NCBI GenBank assembly: GCA_030425145.1
Contig: JAUHVK010000003.1
Coordinates: 62,001 to 126,000, forward strand
DNA from: Alphaproteobacteria bacterium
GTDB taxonomy: Bacteria > Pseudomonadota > Alphaproteobacteria > Rhodobacterales > Rhodobacteraceae
Direction: 5' to 3'
Length of the DNA: 64,000 bases
This document shows, piece after piece, positions 8,856 to 17,460 of this stretch. Both the position numbers and the translations under genes were made by a program. The notes under the pieces are model-generated. The model was not told where the DNA came from and made no database searches. It saw only the letters and a program-made list of their open reading frames with translations. The first letter of the stretch is position 1; the number at the start of each line of letters is the position of its first letter.

Positions 8856-8877
8856 GGCCGCCCTCGGGCGGCCTTTT
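8856..8877 (+). terminator. Intrinsic terminator of the M23-bactofilin operon
   Basis: A GGCCGCC/GGCGGCC 7-bp GC stem with the tetraloop CTCG is followed by TTTTCTTTTT. It lies 25 bp after the bactofilin stop and just before the end of the convergent EamA gene, so it may act in both directions. Confidence 0.88.
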
Positions 8878-8886
8878 CTTTTTGCC

Positions 8887-9795
8887 TTACCCTTTGTTGG
8901 CCACCGGGCGGCGCAAGCGGCGTTCGCGGTAGACGATCATCAGCCCTCCGACCACGATCAACCCCGCCCCCGGCCAGAGGTCGTCCACGGGTGCTTCGTC
9001 AAAGAAGAGCCACCCCAGCAGGAAGGCGATGGGGATGCCGAAATAGCTGAACGGCGCGAGGTTGCTTGGTTCGGTCATCCGGTAAGCCACCACAAGGCAG
9101 AGCACCGCCGAACCTCCGAACAGCCCCATCAGAATGATGAAACCCAAATCCTGCGCGCTGGCCACAGGCGTAAACCCACCTGCGATCAGAGCCAGCAGCA
9201 ACGATCCCAGCGCCGCGAAGGCCGAGGAGTGAAGGTTGAAGAGCGGGGTCGGCACATCGTCGTCGATCAGCCGGGCCGTCACTCCGCTGAACGCGTAAAG
9301 GAAGGACGCCCCAACCGGCAGCACCAGCGCCCAGGTGAAGGCATCGCCCCCCGGTTGCAGGATCAGCATCACCCCGACGAACCCGATCGCCACCGCGAGC
9401 CAACGCATCCAGCCGACGCGTTCACGCAGGATCGGCACGGACAGCGCCGTTGTGAACAGCGCGGTGGTGTAGGAAATGGTGGTGGCGGTGGCAAAGGCCA
9501 TGATGCCCAAAGACAGGTAGAACATAAGCTGCGCAAAGGTCACCGACAGCCCACGCAACGCGGCCAGCTTCCACTGCCGGATGCGCAGCGACCGAGTGCC
9601 CCGCCGCCAGCTTGCCGTCATCCAAAGGGCGATCAGGCTGGGCAACAGGCCAAACGCATTGCGGTAGGCCGAAAGCTCTGCCGCGCTGTAACGCGGTGAC
9701 AGGTGTTTGATGATAAGACCCATCAGGTCGAACAGCACCAGCGCGGCAATGCTGATAAGGATGCCAAGCACCGCCTTGTCCGATGGTTTCTGCAT
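8887..9795 (-). CDS. EamA/DMT-family transporter
   Basis: A drug/metabolite-transporter superfamily permease of 302 residues with ten predicted transmembrane helices in two EamA repeats (about residues 10-140 and 155-285). Substrates vary in this family and cannot be read from sequence. I chose the ATG at 9795 (MQKPSDKAVLG) because GGGAAGGG precedes it at good spacing; a longer GTG start at 9840 would add 15 residues without membrane character. It is on the same strand as the amino-acid ABC operon and lies 69 bp downstream of it, so read-through is possible. Confidence 0.88.
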   Translation of the reverse strand: MQKPSDKAVLGILISIAALVLFDLMGLIIKHLSPRYSAAELSAYRNAFGLLPSLIALWMTASWRRGTRSLRIRQWKLAALRGLSVTFAQLMFYLSLGIMAFATATTISYTTALFTTALSVPILRERVGWMRWLAVAIGFVGVMLILQPGGDAFTWALVLPVGASFLYAFSGVTARLIDDDVPTPLFNLHSSAFAALGSLLLALIAGGFTPVASAQDLGFIILMGLFGGSAVLCLVVAYRMTEPSNLAPFSYFGIPIAFLLGWLFFDEAPVDDLWPGAGLIVVGGLMIVYRERRLRRPVANKG

Positions 9796-9864
9796 GGCGC
9801 CCTTCCCCGACTTGCCTGTCAAAGCTGCATGTTTCCGCACCGCTGTCGATGGGTTTGTCTGGCC

Positions 9865-10593
9865 TCAGAGCACCCGCTTGAGAAACGCCCGCGTGCGGGG
9901 TTCCTTTGGGTCCGCGAACAGCGTGTCAGGTGGTCCTTCCTCAAGGATGCGCCCAGCGTCGAGGAAACAGACCTTGTCGGCCAGTTCGCGCGCAAAGGCC
10001 ATTTCGTGGGTGGCCAGGATCATCGTCATGCCTTCGCTCCGCAGTTGCCGAAGCACGTCCAACACCTCACCCACCAGTTCGGGATCCAGTGCGCTGGTGA
10101 TCTCGTCAAACAGCATGATCTCGGGCGCCATTGCCAGCGCGCGGATGATCGCCACGCGCTGTTGTTGCCCGCCTGACAGCTGGTCTGGGTAATGGTGCAT
10201 CCGCTGCCCCAGATCGAACCGCTCGAACAGAGTTTTGACCGGCCCTTCAAGCGCGTCGCGGCTTTTGCCCAGCACCCGGCGCGGGGCAAGCATGACATTC
10301 TCGGCGGCGGTCATGTGGGGAAAGAGGTTGAACGATTGGAACACAATCCCGATGCGCGCGCGGATGGGCTGCGGGTCCAGCCCCGGTTCGCTGATGTCCA
10401 CACCGTCAAGCAGGATGCACCCATCGTCGATGGGTTCCAGCAGGTTGATGCAGCGCAACAGGGTCGATTTGCCCGACCCCGACGCGCCGATGAGGCAGAC
10501 CATCTCACCTTCGTCTACCGACAGGTCGATGCCCCGGCACACCATGTTGTCGCCAAAGCTCTTGGTGACGCCCTTCAGATCAAGCTTAGCCAT
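9865..10593 (-). CDS. Polar amino-acid ABC transporter, ATP-binding subunit
   Basis: A 242-residue ATPase of the GlnQ/HisP/AapP class. It has Walker [10 protein letters not shown] (36-44), a Q-loop in [15 protein letters not shown], signature LSGGQQQR, Walker B IMLFDE and the switch His in ATHEM. All catalytic elements are intact. It overlaps the permease stop by one base and is the last gene of the binding protein-permease-ATPase operon. Amino-acid specificity cannot be told from the ATPase. Confidence 0.94.
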   Translation of the reverse strand: MAKLDLKGVTKSFGDNMVCRGIDLSVDEGEMVCLIGASGSGKSTLLRCINLLEPIDDGCILLDGVDISEPGLDPQPIRARIGIVFQSFNLFPHMTAAENVMLAPRRVLGKSRDALEGPVKTLFERFDLGQRMHHYPDQLSGGQQQRVAIIRALAMAPEIMLFDEITSALDPELVGEVLDVLRQLRSEGMTMILATHEMAFARELADKVCFLDAGRILEEGPPDTLFADPKEPRTRAFLKRVL

Positions 10594-11444
10594 CAGCTCT
10601 GCCGCCGCCGCTGTTTGTGCATCAGGTAATCGGCATAGCGCGTGGCCGGAATTGTCAGCGCCAGAAAGATCACCGCTGCGCCGACATAGGGTGTGAAATT
10701 CGCCAGCAGAGACTTGTAGACCCCAGCCTGCCGGAACACCTCGACCGGGCCAATGAAGCTGAGAAGTGCGACGTCTTTCTGCAGCGCGATAAAGAGGTTC
10801 ATGTTGGCCGGGGCCACGTTGCGGATCGCCTGTGGCAGCACGACGTACCGCATGGTGTCACCGTCCGACAATCCAAGAGACGCCGCCGCTGCACGCTGGC
10901 TGTGGTGGATGGAGTCGATGCCCGACCGGATCACCTCGGCGACATAAGCCGCATAGACAAGGATCAGCGCCAGCGATCCCCAGATATAAGGAGAGTTCCA
11001 AGGTCGCGGCAGGCCTAGGCCAGGAACACCAAACCCGATCAGGTAGATCACGAGGATCACCGGAAGGCCGCGAAATACGTCTGTATAGATCGCCCCGAAG
11101 AGCCGCAGCGGATAAAGCGCCGGTGACCGCACATCGCGGAAAAGCGCGATCAACAGCCCCAGAACGGCAATAATCGGCGCGCACCAGAGGAAGATGGCGA
11201 CGTTCATCAGGAACGCATCCAGCAAGCCCGGAAACGTCTTGGCGAAGACCTCGCCATTGAAAAAGCTGCGTTTGACCGCGTCCCAGCCCCGGGACAGTGG
11301 CACCAGCAGCACCACGGCCAGCACCACCGCCAAAGTTGAGCCGGCAGCGATGGTGATCGACCGTCGCCGCAGGCGTTGTTCATAGGCTTGGCGACGGGTC
11401 AGCGCTGGCGCTGACCCGCTTTGCGAACGTGTCTGGTCGGTCAT
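10593..11444 (-). CDS. Polar amino-acid ABC transporter, permease
   Basis: A 283-residue inner-membrane permease of the His/Glu/Gln/Arg (HEQRO) family. The N-terminal cytoplasmic segment is Arg-rich and the first membrane helix is near residues 32-53. The ABC-docking EAA motif is [20 protein letters not shown], followed by SLG and PQAIRN. There is one permease gene only, so a homodimer is likely. It starts one base after the binding-protein stop (11446) and overlaps the ATPase start. Confidence 0.93.
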   Translation of the reverse strand: MTDQTRSQSGSAPALTRRQAYEQRLRRRSITIAAGSTLAVVLAVVLLVPLSRGWDAVKRSFFNGEVFAKTFPGLLDAFLMNVAIFLWCAPIIAVLGLLIALFRDVRSPALYPLRLFGAIYTDVFRGLPVILVIYLIGFGVPGLGLPRPWNSPYIWGSLALILVYAAYVAEVIRSGIDSIHHSQRAAAASLGLSDGDTMRYVVLPQAIRNVAPANMNLFIALQKDVALLSFIGPVEVFRQAGVYKSLLANFTPYVGAAVIFLALTIPATRYADYLMHKQRRRQS

Positions 11445-11445
11445 G

Positions 11446-12270
11446 TCACTCGATCACGGGAACGCCGGTGGCTTTCTGCAACCAGATGGCTTCGATCTCG
11501 GCCAGCTTGCCGCTGTCGGTGAGCGCGGTGATTGCAGTGTTCACGCAGTCACGCAGCGGGTTGCCCTCTTCGAACAGGAGACCAAACTGGTCCGGGTTCT
11601 CGGAACGGTCCGCCGGGAACTGGCCCAAGAGCACCCCACCTTCGACCACTACCGCCGACAGATAGAGCGCGGTCGGCAGATCGAACAGCGCGGCGTCGAT
11701 CTGGTTGGCCTGCATCGCCGCGGTCACGTCGGTGTTGTCACCGTAAAGCAGCGGGTCTTTCTCGGGTGCCACGATTTCGGTCAACATCGGCAGCGCCGTG
11801 GTGCTGGCATCCGCTCCCCAGACCAGCCCCTTGAGGCTGTCGAGCGTGGCTGTTGCCCCTGCATCGACAACGCCTTGCGTGGTCAGCACGGCCATGGCCG
11901 AGGTGTAATAGGGCAGCGAGAAATCAACCATCTGCTCACGCTCAGGCGTGATCGAGTATTGCTGCATGTTGAAATCGAAATCCTTGGCGCCTGGCTGGAT
12001 CGCCTCGTCAAACGAGGTGCGGACCCATTTCACCGCGTCAGCCTCGAAGCCGAGTTCTGCGGCAATCGCATAGGCGACGGCCGCTTCATAGCCCTCACCG
12101 CTTTCGGGCGCGTCGTTGAGCACCCACGGGTAATAGGCCGGGTTTCCGGTGGCGATGGTCAAGACATTCTCTTCCAGCGTCAGTCCGGTGGCGCAGCTGC
12201 CATGCCCGGCGGCCAAGGCCATCGACGACGTAGCAGCAAGAAGAAGTGCGGAAGTCACAACGGTTTTCAT
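11446..12270 (-). CDS. Polar amino-acid ABC transporter, periplasmic binding protein
   Basis: A 274-residue family 3 solute-binding protein. The Sec signal peptide is MKTVVTSALLLAATSSMALA, with cleavage likely before AGHGSC. The mature part has the SBP_bac_3 pattern: ATGNPAYYPWV, the GYEAAVAYAIAAELGF region, DFNMQQYSITPEREQMVDFS and SYY-like ligand contacts. Two Cys in the mature protein could form a disulphide. It is the first gene of the operon, and its promoter should lie in 12271-12603. Confidence 0.93.
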   Translation of the reverse strand: MKTVVTSALLLAATSSMALAAGHGSCATGLTLEENVLTIATGNPAYYPWVLNDAPESGEGYEAAVAYAIAAELGFEADAVKWVRTSFDEAIQPGAKDFDFNMQQYSITPEREQMVDFSLPYYTSAMAVLTTQGVVDAGATATLDSLKGLVWGADASTTALPMLTEIVAPEKDPLLYGDNTDVTAAMQANQIDAALFDLPTALYLSAVVVEGGVLLGQFPADRSENPDQFGLLFEEGNPLRDCVNTAITALTDSGKLAEIEAIWLQKATGVPVIE

Positions 12271-12603
12271 TGGTCTGATCGTCCTACCCTGTTGAGTCGG
12301 TCAGAGGTTAGACGGCGGCAGGAATTTGTCCAGCAAGCTGAGAAAAAGGCTGTGGGAGCAGGTCGATTCGGAGCCCAAGCTGCCAAAAGGCCCTACATTG
12401 TACTCGATGTTTAATTTTGTGGAGCTTACATCACGAAAACGTATGCAAAAAGTCAAAAATATTCAAATTTTGGCATTTAAGATCGTTTGTGCCATCTTTA
12501 TATCACCTCGGATTGTCTCAAAAGCTAACACCAAGTGGCATCTTTCGAGCCGCGGACCATGTCCGTGTAATGTAGTTGATCTTTCACGATTGGAGTAAAT
12601 GTC
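12271..12603. other. Intergenic region between the ABC operon and the response-regulator gene
   Basis: This 333-bp region separates two divergent transcription units and must hold both promoters. The part from about 12400 to 12510 is visibly AT-rich (runs of AAAAA and ATATT). No ORF, RNA gene or clear operator was recognised. GGAG at 12592-12595 is the ribosome site for the GTG start at 12604. Confidence 0.6.
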
Positions 12604-13269
12604 GTGGCCGACATCACCACGAACGTCCTTGTTGTCGATCGGCAACGTCTGCTGACTGACCTGATCAAGTCGGCATTCTCGGCCGTCGGTGAATACAATA
12701 CTGAGTCTGTAGGGAGCTACAAGGAAGCGCTTAAATTACTTGAAGCCCCCAAAGCCCCGCGTTTCGATCTCATCCTTTTGGAAACCAATCTGGACACACT
12801 GACGTCGCTCCAGAACGTCGCCTATATTGTGAAGCAGGCGGCTCCGGCGAAGGTCCTGCTATTCTCTGATTTTGCGACCAGAAGCTTTGTAGATAGCTGC
12901 GTTAAGGTCGGTGCGTTCGGCTTTGTGCCGAAATCGCTCTCGCTCAAGGCATTCGAAAGCGTCTTGAGTTTCGTGACATCCGGTCAGGTCTTTATACCTG
13001 CGGACTTCCACGGGCGTGGCGCAGATGGACCAAATGATACGGTAACCCAGCTCAAAACCGGAGAGCTGGATGTGCTTGAACAATTGTCCTTGGGCTTGTC
13101 CAACAAGGAAATCGCGAAGAGCCTCGTCATGAAAGAATCCACCGTCAAATTGCACGTCCGAACCCTATGCAGAAAGCTGGGTGCAACGAACCGGACACAG
13201 GCGCTGATTATCGCCCAGAAGCAGGGAATTCTGGCGCAGAAACAGCCGCAAGCCTGCCAGGACGCCTAA
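12604..13269 (+). CDS. LuxR/NarL-type response regulator with non-canonical receiver
   Basis: A 221-residue regulator with a receiver-like domain (about 6-135) and a C-terminal LuxR helix-turn-helix (about 148-210, ELDVLEQLSLGLSNKEIAKS and ESTVKLHVRTLCRKLGATNR). The receiver is degenerate. The position of the phospho-acceptor Asp is Glu60 (FDLILLE), and the acidic pair is VDRQ rather than DD. Lys110 (FVPKS) is kept. Phosphorylation-independent control is therefore likely. The GTG start is set by GGAG 8 nt upstream; an ATG at 12599 is out of frame. No sensor kinase is nearby. It is convergent with the small gene at 13266. Confidence 0.88.
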   Translation: MADITTNVLVVDRQRLLTDLIKSAFSAVGEYNTESVGSYKEALKLLEAPKAPRFDLILLETNLDTLTSLQNVAYIVKQAAPAKVLLFSDFATRSFVDSCVKVGAFGFVPKSLSLKAFESVLSFVTSGQVFIPADFHGRGADGPNDTVTQLKTGELDVLEQLSLGLSNKEIAKSLVMKESTVKLHVRTLCRKLGATNRTQALIIAQKQGILAQKQPQACQDA

Positions 13270-13529
13270 CTACGCCGCCCCTTCCATCCGCCCCGCCGCC
13301 TGGGCGTGCCAGAAGCGCTCAACCCTTCGGTCAGAACCTGCGTCATCGGATGGCCATCGATCGGGTGACGGTCGAGAAGTTCCTTAATCAGTGCAGCGTT
13401 GTCGGCATCCACCGGCACCGCCAGTGCCCAATCCAGAAAGATCGAACGGCATTCCTCATACGTGATGCCGTCGATCTTGAAGGATTCCGCGATCAGCCCC
13501 TTAGGGTCGGTGGCGTCCCCCTTACGCAT
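13266..13529 (-). CDS. Conserved small protein downstream of glnE
   Basis: An 87-residue protein with no recognised domain. Notable stretches are KGLIAESFKIDGITYEECRS and FLDWALAVP, and the tail is basic (PRRRGGWKGRRS). It starts 3 bp after the glnE stop with GGAAGAG upstream inside glnE, so it is co-transcribed and probably coupled. Its last 4 bp overlap the end of the convergent response-regulator gene. Its sequence and position fit a conserved hypothetical of Rhodobacterales. A role in nitrogen control is possible only by association. Confidence 0.7.
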   Translation of the reverse strand: MRKGDATDPKGLIAESFKIDGITYEECRSIFLDWALAVPVDADNAALIKELLDRHPIDGHPMTQVLTEGLSASGTPRRRGGWKGRRS

Positions 13530-13532
13530 GGC

Positions 13533-16325
13533 TCACTCCTCTTTCCGTACATCGGGCAACGCCGCCGCGATGATGTCAGCGGCGCGGCGGGTGCGGCTGT
13601 CCAACAGCGTTTGCAGCCCGTCGATGCTTTCGGTGCCTGTGATCCGGCACAAGAACTCTGACGCGGCACTGATATCACGATCCGGAGTCAGCGTCGTTTC
13701 GGAAATCAACCGGGACCCGATTTGCAGCGACCAGCACAGGCGGTAAGTCTCGATCAAGGCTTCGGCGTCTTCACCCGACAGCCAACCACACGTCGCCCCA
13801 TGCTCCAAAGCGCCGATGACGCTGCTCAAGGGCTGGCCCGCGATCAGAGCGGCGGCTTGTGCAACAAGCTCGATATCCTGCAACCGCCCCTGCCCCAACT
13901 TGGCCTCCCATGGCCCGCCACCGCCTTTGGCCGCGGCGATCCGGTTGCGCATGATCGCCACCTCGCGCAGCACCGCGTCGCGGTCGCGCGGCGCCGCCAT
14001 GACCTCGGTCTGCACCGCTGCTACATCCGCCATCAAATCGTCAGGCCCGGTCACGCAGCGCGCCCGGCTGAGCGCCAGATGTTCCCACACCCAGGCGTCG
14101 GATTTCTGGTAGCTGCGGAAGGATTCCAGACTGGTCGCCACCGGCCCCTGATTACCCGAGGGGCGCAGCCGCATGTCGATCTCGTAGATCCGACCCTCGG
14201 CCATAGGTGCCGTCACCGCCGTGATCAGCGCCTGCGTCAGTCGCGCGTAATAGGGCCGTGTCGCCAGAGGACGGCGGCCTTCGGACATTTCGGCATCGCC
14301 CGGATCATAGATCACGATCAGGTCCAGATCAGAGCGCGAATGCAAACGCCGTGACCCGAGGCTGCCCATGCCGACCGCCACCGCGCCACGACCGGGGCAT
14401 GGCCCATGCTTGCGCGCAAACTCAGCCTGCACTTCTGGGGCCAGCGCAGTGAGCGTGGCATCCGCCAGATCGGCATATTGCGCCCCCGCTTCCTCGGCCC
14501 CGATCAGGCCACGAAGCATGTGCACGCCGATGCGGAAATGCCATTCCTTGCCCCACCGCCGCGCGGTGTTGAGCTTGTTCTCGTAATCGCTTTCGCGCGC
14601 CAGTTCCTCGGACAGGGCAGTCTGCAACACTTCGCGCCCTGGCCAATCAGCAAAGAAATCACCGCCGATCACCGCGTCGAATACCGTGGCGTTGCGCGAC
14701 AGGTAGCGGGCCAGTTCGGGCGACACACCGACAATGTCGATCAAGAGGTCGATCAGTTGCGGATTGGCCTCGAAGAGCGCGAACACCTGTACCCCGGCGG
14801 GCAGACCGCTGAGGAACCCATCAAAAGCGGTCAGCGCCTCCATCGGCTGGGACGCCTTGGCCAGACGGGTCAGGATCTCGGGGCGGAGCCGTTCGAAAAT
14901 GCCACTGCCCCGCGCCGAACGCAGCGCGGGATAGGTGCGCCAGCGGCTGACGATCTCGGAGTTTTCCAACTCTTCCGGAACCACACTGCGCCGCGCGGGT
15001 GCGCTGTCACCACCAAAGAAGCCTTCGGTCAGGGTGTGTGTTTCCTCGAGCCGCGCGCGCAAGTTCTTTTGCAGCGCCGCGCGGTCGGTGCCCATAAAGG
15101 CGGCCAGCCGGTCGAACCCGTCCTCGGATTGCGGCAGGTCATGTGTCTGCGCATCCCGCAACATCTGCACCCGGTGCTCGACCTCACGATGGGCGCGGTA
15201 ATGGTCGGTCAACGTGTCGGCCACATCCTGTGGCACCCAGCCCTTTTCGGCCAGTACCGCGAGCCCCGGCACCGTGCCCCGCACCCGCAGATCAGGATCG
15301 CGCCCGCCGGCGATGATCTGGCGGGTCTGGGTAAAGAACTCGATCTCGCGAATGCCGCCGCGCCCCAGCTTCATGTTGTGCCCCGGCAGGGTGATTGGCC
15401 CGCCCAGCCCTTTGTGGTCGCGGATCTTGCGCACCATGTCATGCGCGTCTTCGATGGCCGCGAAATCCAGATGCTTGCGCCAGACAAAGGGCGTCAGCGT
15501 CTTGAGAAACCCCTCACCCGCCGCGATGTCCCCCGCACAGGCGCGTGCCTTGATATAGGCGGCGCGTTCCCATGTCCGGCCAAGGCTTTCGTAATACCGC
15601 TCGGCGGCTTCCATCGCGAGGCAGACCGGCGTGACCGAGGGATCAGGCCGCAGCCGTAGATCGGTGCGGAACACGTAGCCGTCGCCGGTCAGGTCGCTGA
15701 GCATGGCGCAGGACTTGCGTGTGGCGCGCACCAGCGCCGACCGCGCCTCGTGGTAATCGTATGGATCAAAGCGCGTTTCGTCGAAGAGGCAGATCAGGTC
15801 CACATCCGAGCTGTAGTTCAGCTCTCCGGCACCCATCTTGCCCATCGCCAGGGCCACCATACCACCCGCCTGTTCGGCGTCGTCTTCGGTCTGGCCCGGC
15901 AGCTTGCCGCGCTTGATCTCGTGCAGGGTGGTGGCCCGCATGGCCAGATGCACCGAGAGATCGGCGAAATCGGTGAGCGCCTGTGTCACGGTTTCGAGCG
16001 GCCAGACCGCTGCCAGATCGGCCAAGCCGGTCAGCAGCGCCACACGCCGCTTGGCCTGCCGCAGCCTTGTCGAAAGGGCCTCGTGCGCAGTCGCGCGCAG
16101 GGCGTCATGCTCTTGCAGAAGTGCTGCCTCGGGATCGTCGAACGCGGTTTCGAGCCAGCCGCTTTCCTTGTCGATCAGCGATTTGAGATAGGGGCTGCAT
16201 CCGCCTGCCCCGTCGATCAGCCGCGCCAGATCACCTGTCGCCCAAGGAGCCGCCTTGAGCGCATCGGCCCCCTGTTCGGGTTCATAGGCATGGGGAAGTC
16301 GGGTGATGCGGCTGGCAAAATTCAT
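13533..16325 (-). CDS. glnE: Bifunctional glutamine synthetase adenylyltransferase/adenylyl-removing enzyme
   Basis: A 930-residue GlnE that adenylylates and deadenylylates glutamine synthetase in response to PII proteins. Two nucleotidyltransferase domains are visible. The N-terminal one has GKMGAGELNYSSDVD near residue 158 (adenylyl removal) and the C-terminal one has GMGSLGSRRLHSRSDLDL near residue 648 (adenylylation). Each is followed by a helical bundle. Length and domain order are normal. The ATG is at 16325. The small gene at 13266 follows directly. Confidence 0.96.
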   Translation of the reverse strand: MNFASRITRLPHAYEPEQGADALKAAPWATGDLARLIDGAGGCSPYLKSLIDKESGWLETAFDDPEAALLQEHDALRATAHEALSTRLRQAKRRVALLTGLADLAAVWPLETVTQALTDFADLSVHLAMRATTLHEIKRGKLPGQTEDDAEQAGGMVALAMGKMGAGELNYSSDVDLICLFDETRFDPYDYHEARSALVRATRKSCAMLSDLTGDGYVFRTDLRLRPDPSVTPVCLAMEAAERYYESLGRTWERAAYIKARACAGDIAAGEGFLKTLTPFVWRKHLDFAAIEDAHDMVRKIRDHKGLGGPITLPGHNMKLGRGGIREIEFFTQTRQIIAGGRDPDLRVRGTVPGLAVLAEKGWVPQDVADTLTDHYRAHREVEHRVQMLRDAQTHDLPQSEDGFDRLAAFMGTDRAALQKNLRARLEETHTLTEGFFGGDSAPARRSVVPEELENSEIVSRWRTYPALRSARGSGIFERLRPEILTRLAKASQPMEALTAFDGFLSGLPAGVQVFALFEANPQLIDLLIDIVGVSPELARYLSRNATVFDAVIGGDFFADWPGREVLQTALSEELARESDYENKLNTARRWGKEWHFRIGVHMLRGLIGAEEAGAQYADLADATLTALAPEVQAEFARKHGPCPGRGAVAVGMGSLGSRRLHSRSDLDLIVIYDPGDAEMSEGRRPLATRPYYARLTQALITAVTAPMAEGRIYEIDMRLRPSGNQGPVATSLESFRSYQKSDAWVWEHLALSRARCVTGPDDLMADVAAVQTEVMAAPRDRDAVLREVAIMRNRIAAAKGGGGPWEAKLGQGRLQDIELVAQAAALIAGQPLSSVIGALEHGATCGWLSGEDAEALIETYRLCWSLQIGSRLISETTLTPDRDISAASEFLCRITGTESIDGLQTLLDSRTRRAADIIAAALPDVRKEE

Positions 16326-16822
16326 GGCCGCAGATGGCCACGGGTTTCAGGAAAGTGCAATGGGGCGCAATGGCAGACACGCGTCTGGGTTATCCTTGGA
16401 CTTTATCCGAGGATTTCTTTGGTCTGAGGTCCTCGGGTCTTGGCCCGAGGATGATGGTGTGTCTTTAAGGAGAAGAAGCGGCGCCGCCCTTTGGGCCTGA
16501 CGGTTCTCTCATCTGCCGGGGTCTCCCCCGGGACCTGTACCCCTGTCGGGGCCTTCTGAAACCGGTTTCTCATGGTCGCCCCCGTCACAGGGCACAAGAG
16601 AGATGTCAGTTCAAGTGTCGCGGCATGGGAGTGACCCTTCCCGCTCGATGCGCATCGTGGGCAGGGGTATGCGGTGTCAGACGTTAAGGATTTGGAAAGC
16701 CTGCGTGCGTTGGACACGGCTGACGCCGTATAACACACCGCAGCGCTATAAAAACCGTGACAGCCCAAAGAGAGACATGCAGGGTTTGACCTTAGCACAT
16801 AATCATTTGGAGCGGTGCACAC
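16326..16822. other. Non-coding 497-bp region between glnE and a sulfotransferase gene
   Basis: It separates divergent glnE and the sulfotransferase. It contains one inverted repeat (16431-16450) in a stretch resembling a common alphaproteobacterial intergenic repeat. I find no convincing ORF; long reading frames on the minus strand here continue antisense into the sulfotransferase. Promoters for both neighbours are expected. Confidence 0.5.
16431..16450. repeat. Inverted repeat resembling an alphaproteobacterial REP-like element
   Basis: A CCTCGGG/CCCGAGG 7-bp stem around TCTTGG is followed by ATGATGG. The pattern resembles the abundant CCCGGG-TCAAG-CCCGGGGATGAC type of dispersed element in alphaproteobacteria. 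Only one copy is seen here. The match to the element class is from memory. Confidence 0.4.
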
Positions 16823-17443
16823 ATGGCTTTGAACATAATCGGCGCAGGTTTCGGGCGAACCGGCACGGAGTCTATGAAACGCGCACTCGAAATACTGGGC
16901 TACGGCCCGTGCTACCACATGTACGAGGTCATCCCGAACAAAGACCGGTTCGAGATGTGGCAAGGCATCTATGACGGGACCGTCACGCCGGATTGGGACG
17001 CGGTGTTCGACGGGTTCCGGGCCACTGTGGATTGGCCGGCGGCCCGCTACTGGCGCGAATTGGCAGCCCATTTTCCAGATGCAAAGATCCTGTTGACCTA
17101 TCGCGATGCGGAAAGCTGGTACGCCAGTATGGAAAAGACCATTCTGACCTTCCTTCGCGATCCGGAAAAAACCGAAGGCATGGCGCCTCGGCTCCGGGAC
17201 ACTGTTTTTGAAGGAGACGTCTCCGACAAGGACCACGTGATTGCAGTTTACAATCGGAATGTTGCTGACGTTCAAAGCGCCTTTGGACCGGAGCGTTTGC
17301 TGACCTATCAGCTTGGATCGGGTTGGGAACCACTTTGCCGATTTCTCGACGTGAACATTCCCGAAGTGCCGTTTCCAAGCGGCAATGAAAGTGCCAGCTT
17401 CCACCAAAAGGACAAAGAGTTGTCAAAAGCGCGGACGACGTGA
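16823..17443 (+). CDS. Sulfotransferase family protein
   Basis: A 206-residue protein of the P-loop sulfotransferase type that starts MALNIIGAGFGRTGTESMK, where GFGRTGT is the PAPS 5'-phosphosulfate-binding loop. KILLTYRDAESWYASM matches the 3'-phosphate-binding strand with its Arg. LLTYQLGSGWEPLCRFL and VPFPSGN are typical C-terminal features of the short bacterial group. The acceptor is unknown. It is a single gene, convergent with the ketoacyl synthase (17 bp between stops). Confidence 0.88.
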   Translation: MALNIIGAGFGRTGTESMKRALEILGYGPCYHMYEVIPNKDRFEMWQGIYDGTVTPDWDAVFDGFRATVDWPAARYWRELAAHFPDAKILLTYRDAESWYASMEKTILTFLRDPEKTEGMAPRLRDTVFEGDVSDKDHVIAVYNRNVADVQSAFGPERLLTYQLGSGWEPLCRFLDVNIPEVPFPSGNESASFHQKDKELSKARTT

Positions 17444-17460
17444 TCGCGTCACCCGCCCGG

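Noticed and set aside
16403-17407. A 334-codon minus-strand frame
   Set aside because: Antisense to the sulfotransferase; contains no known motif and begins inside the coding region of that gene.
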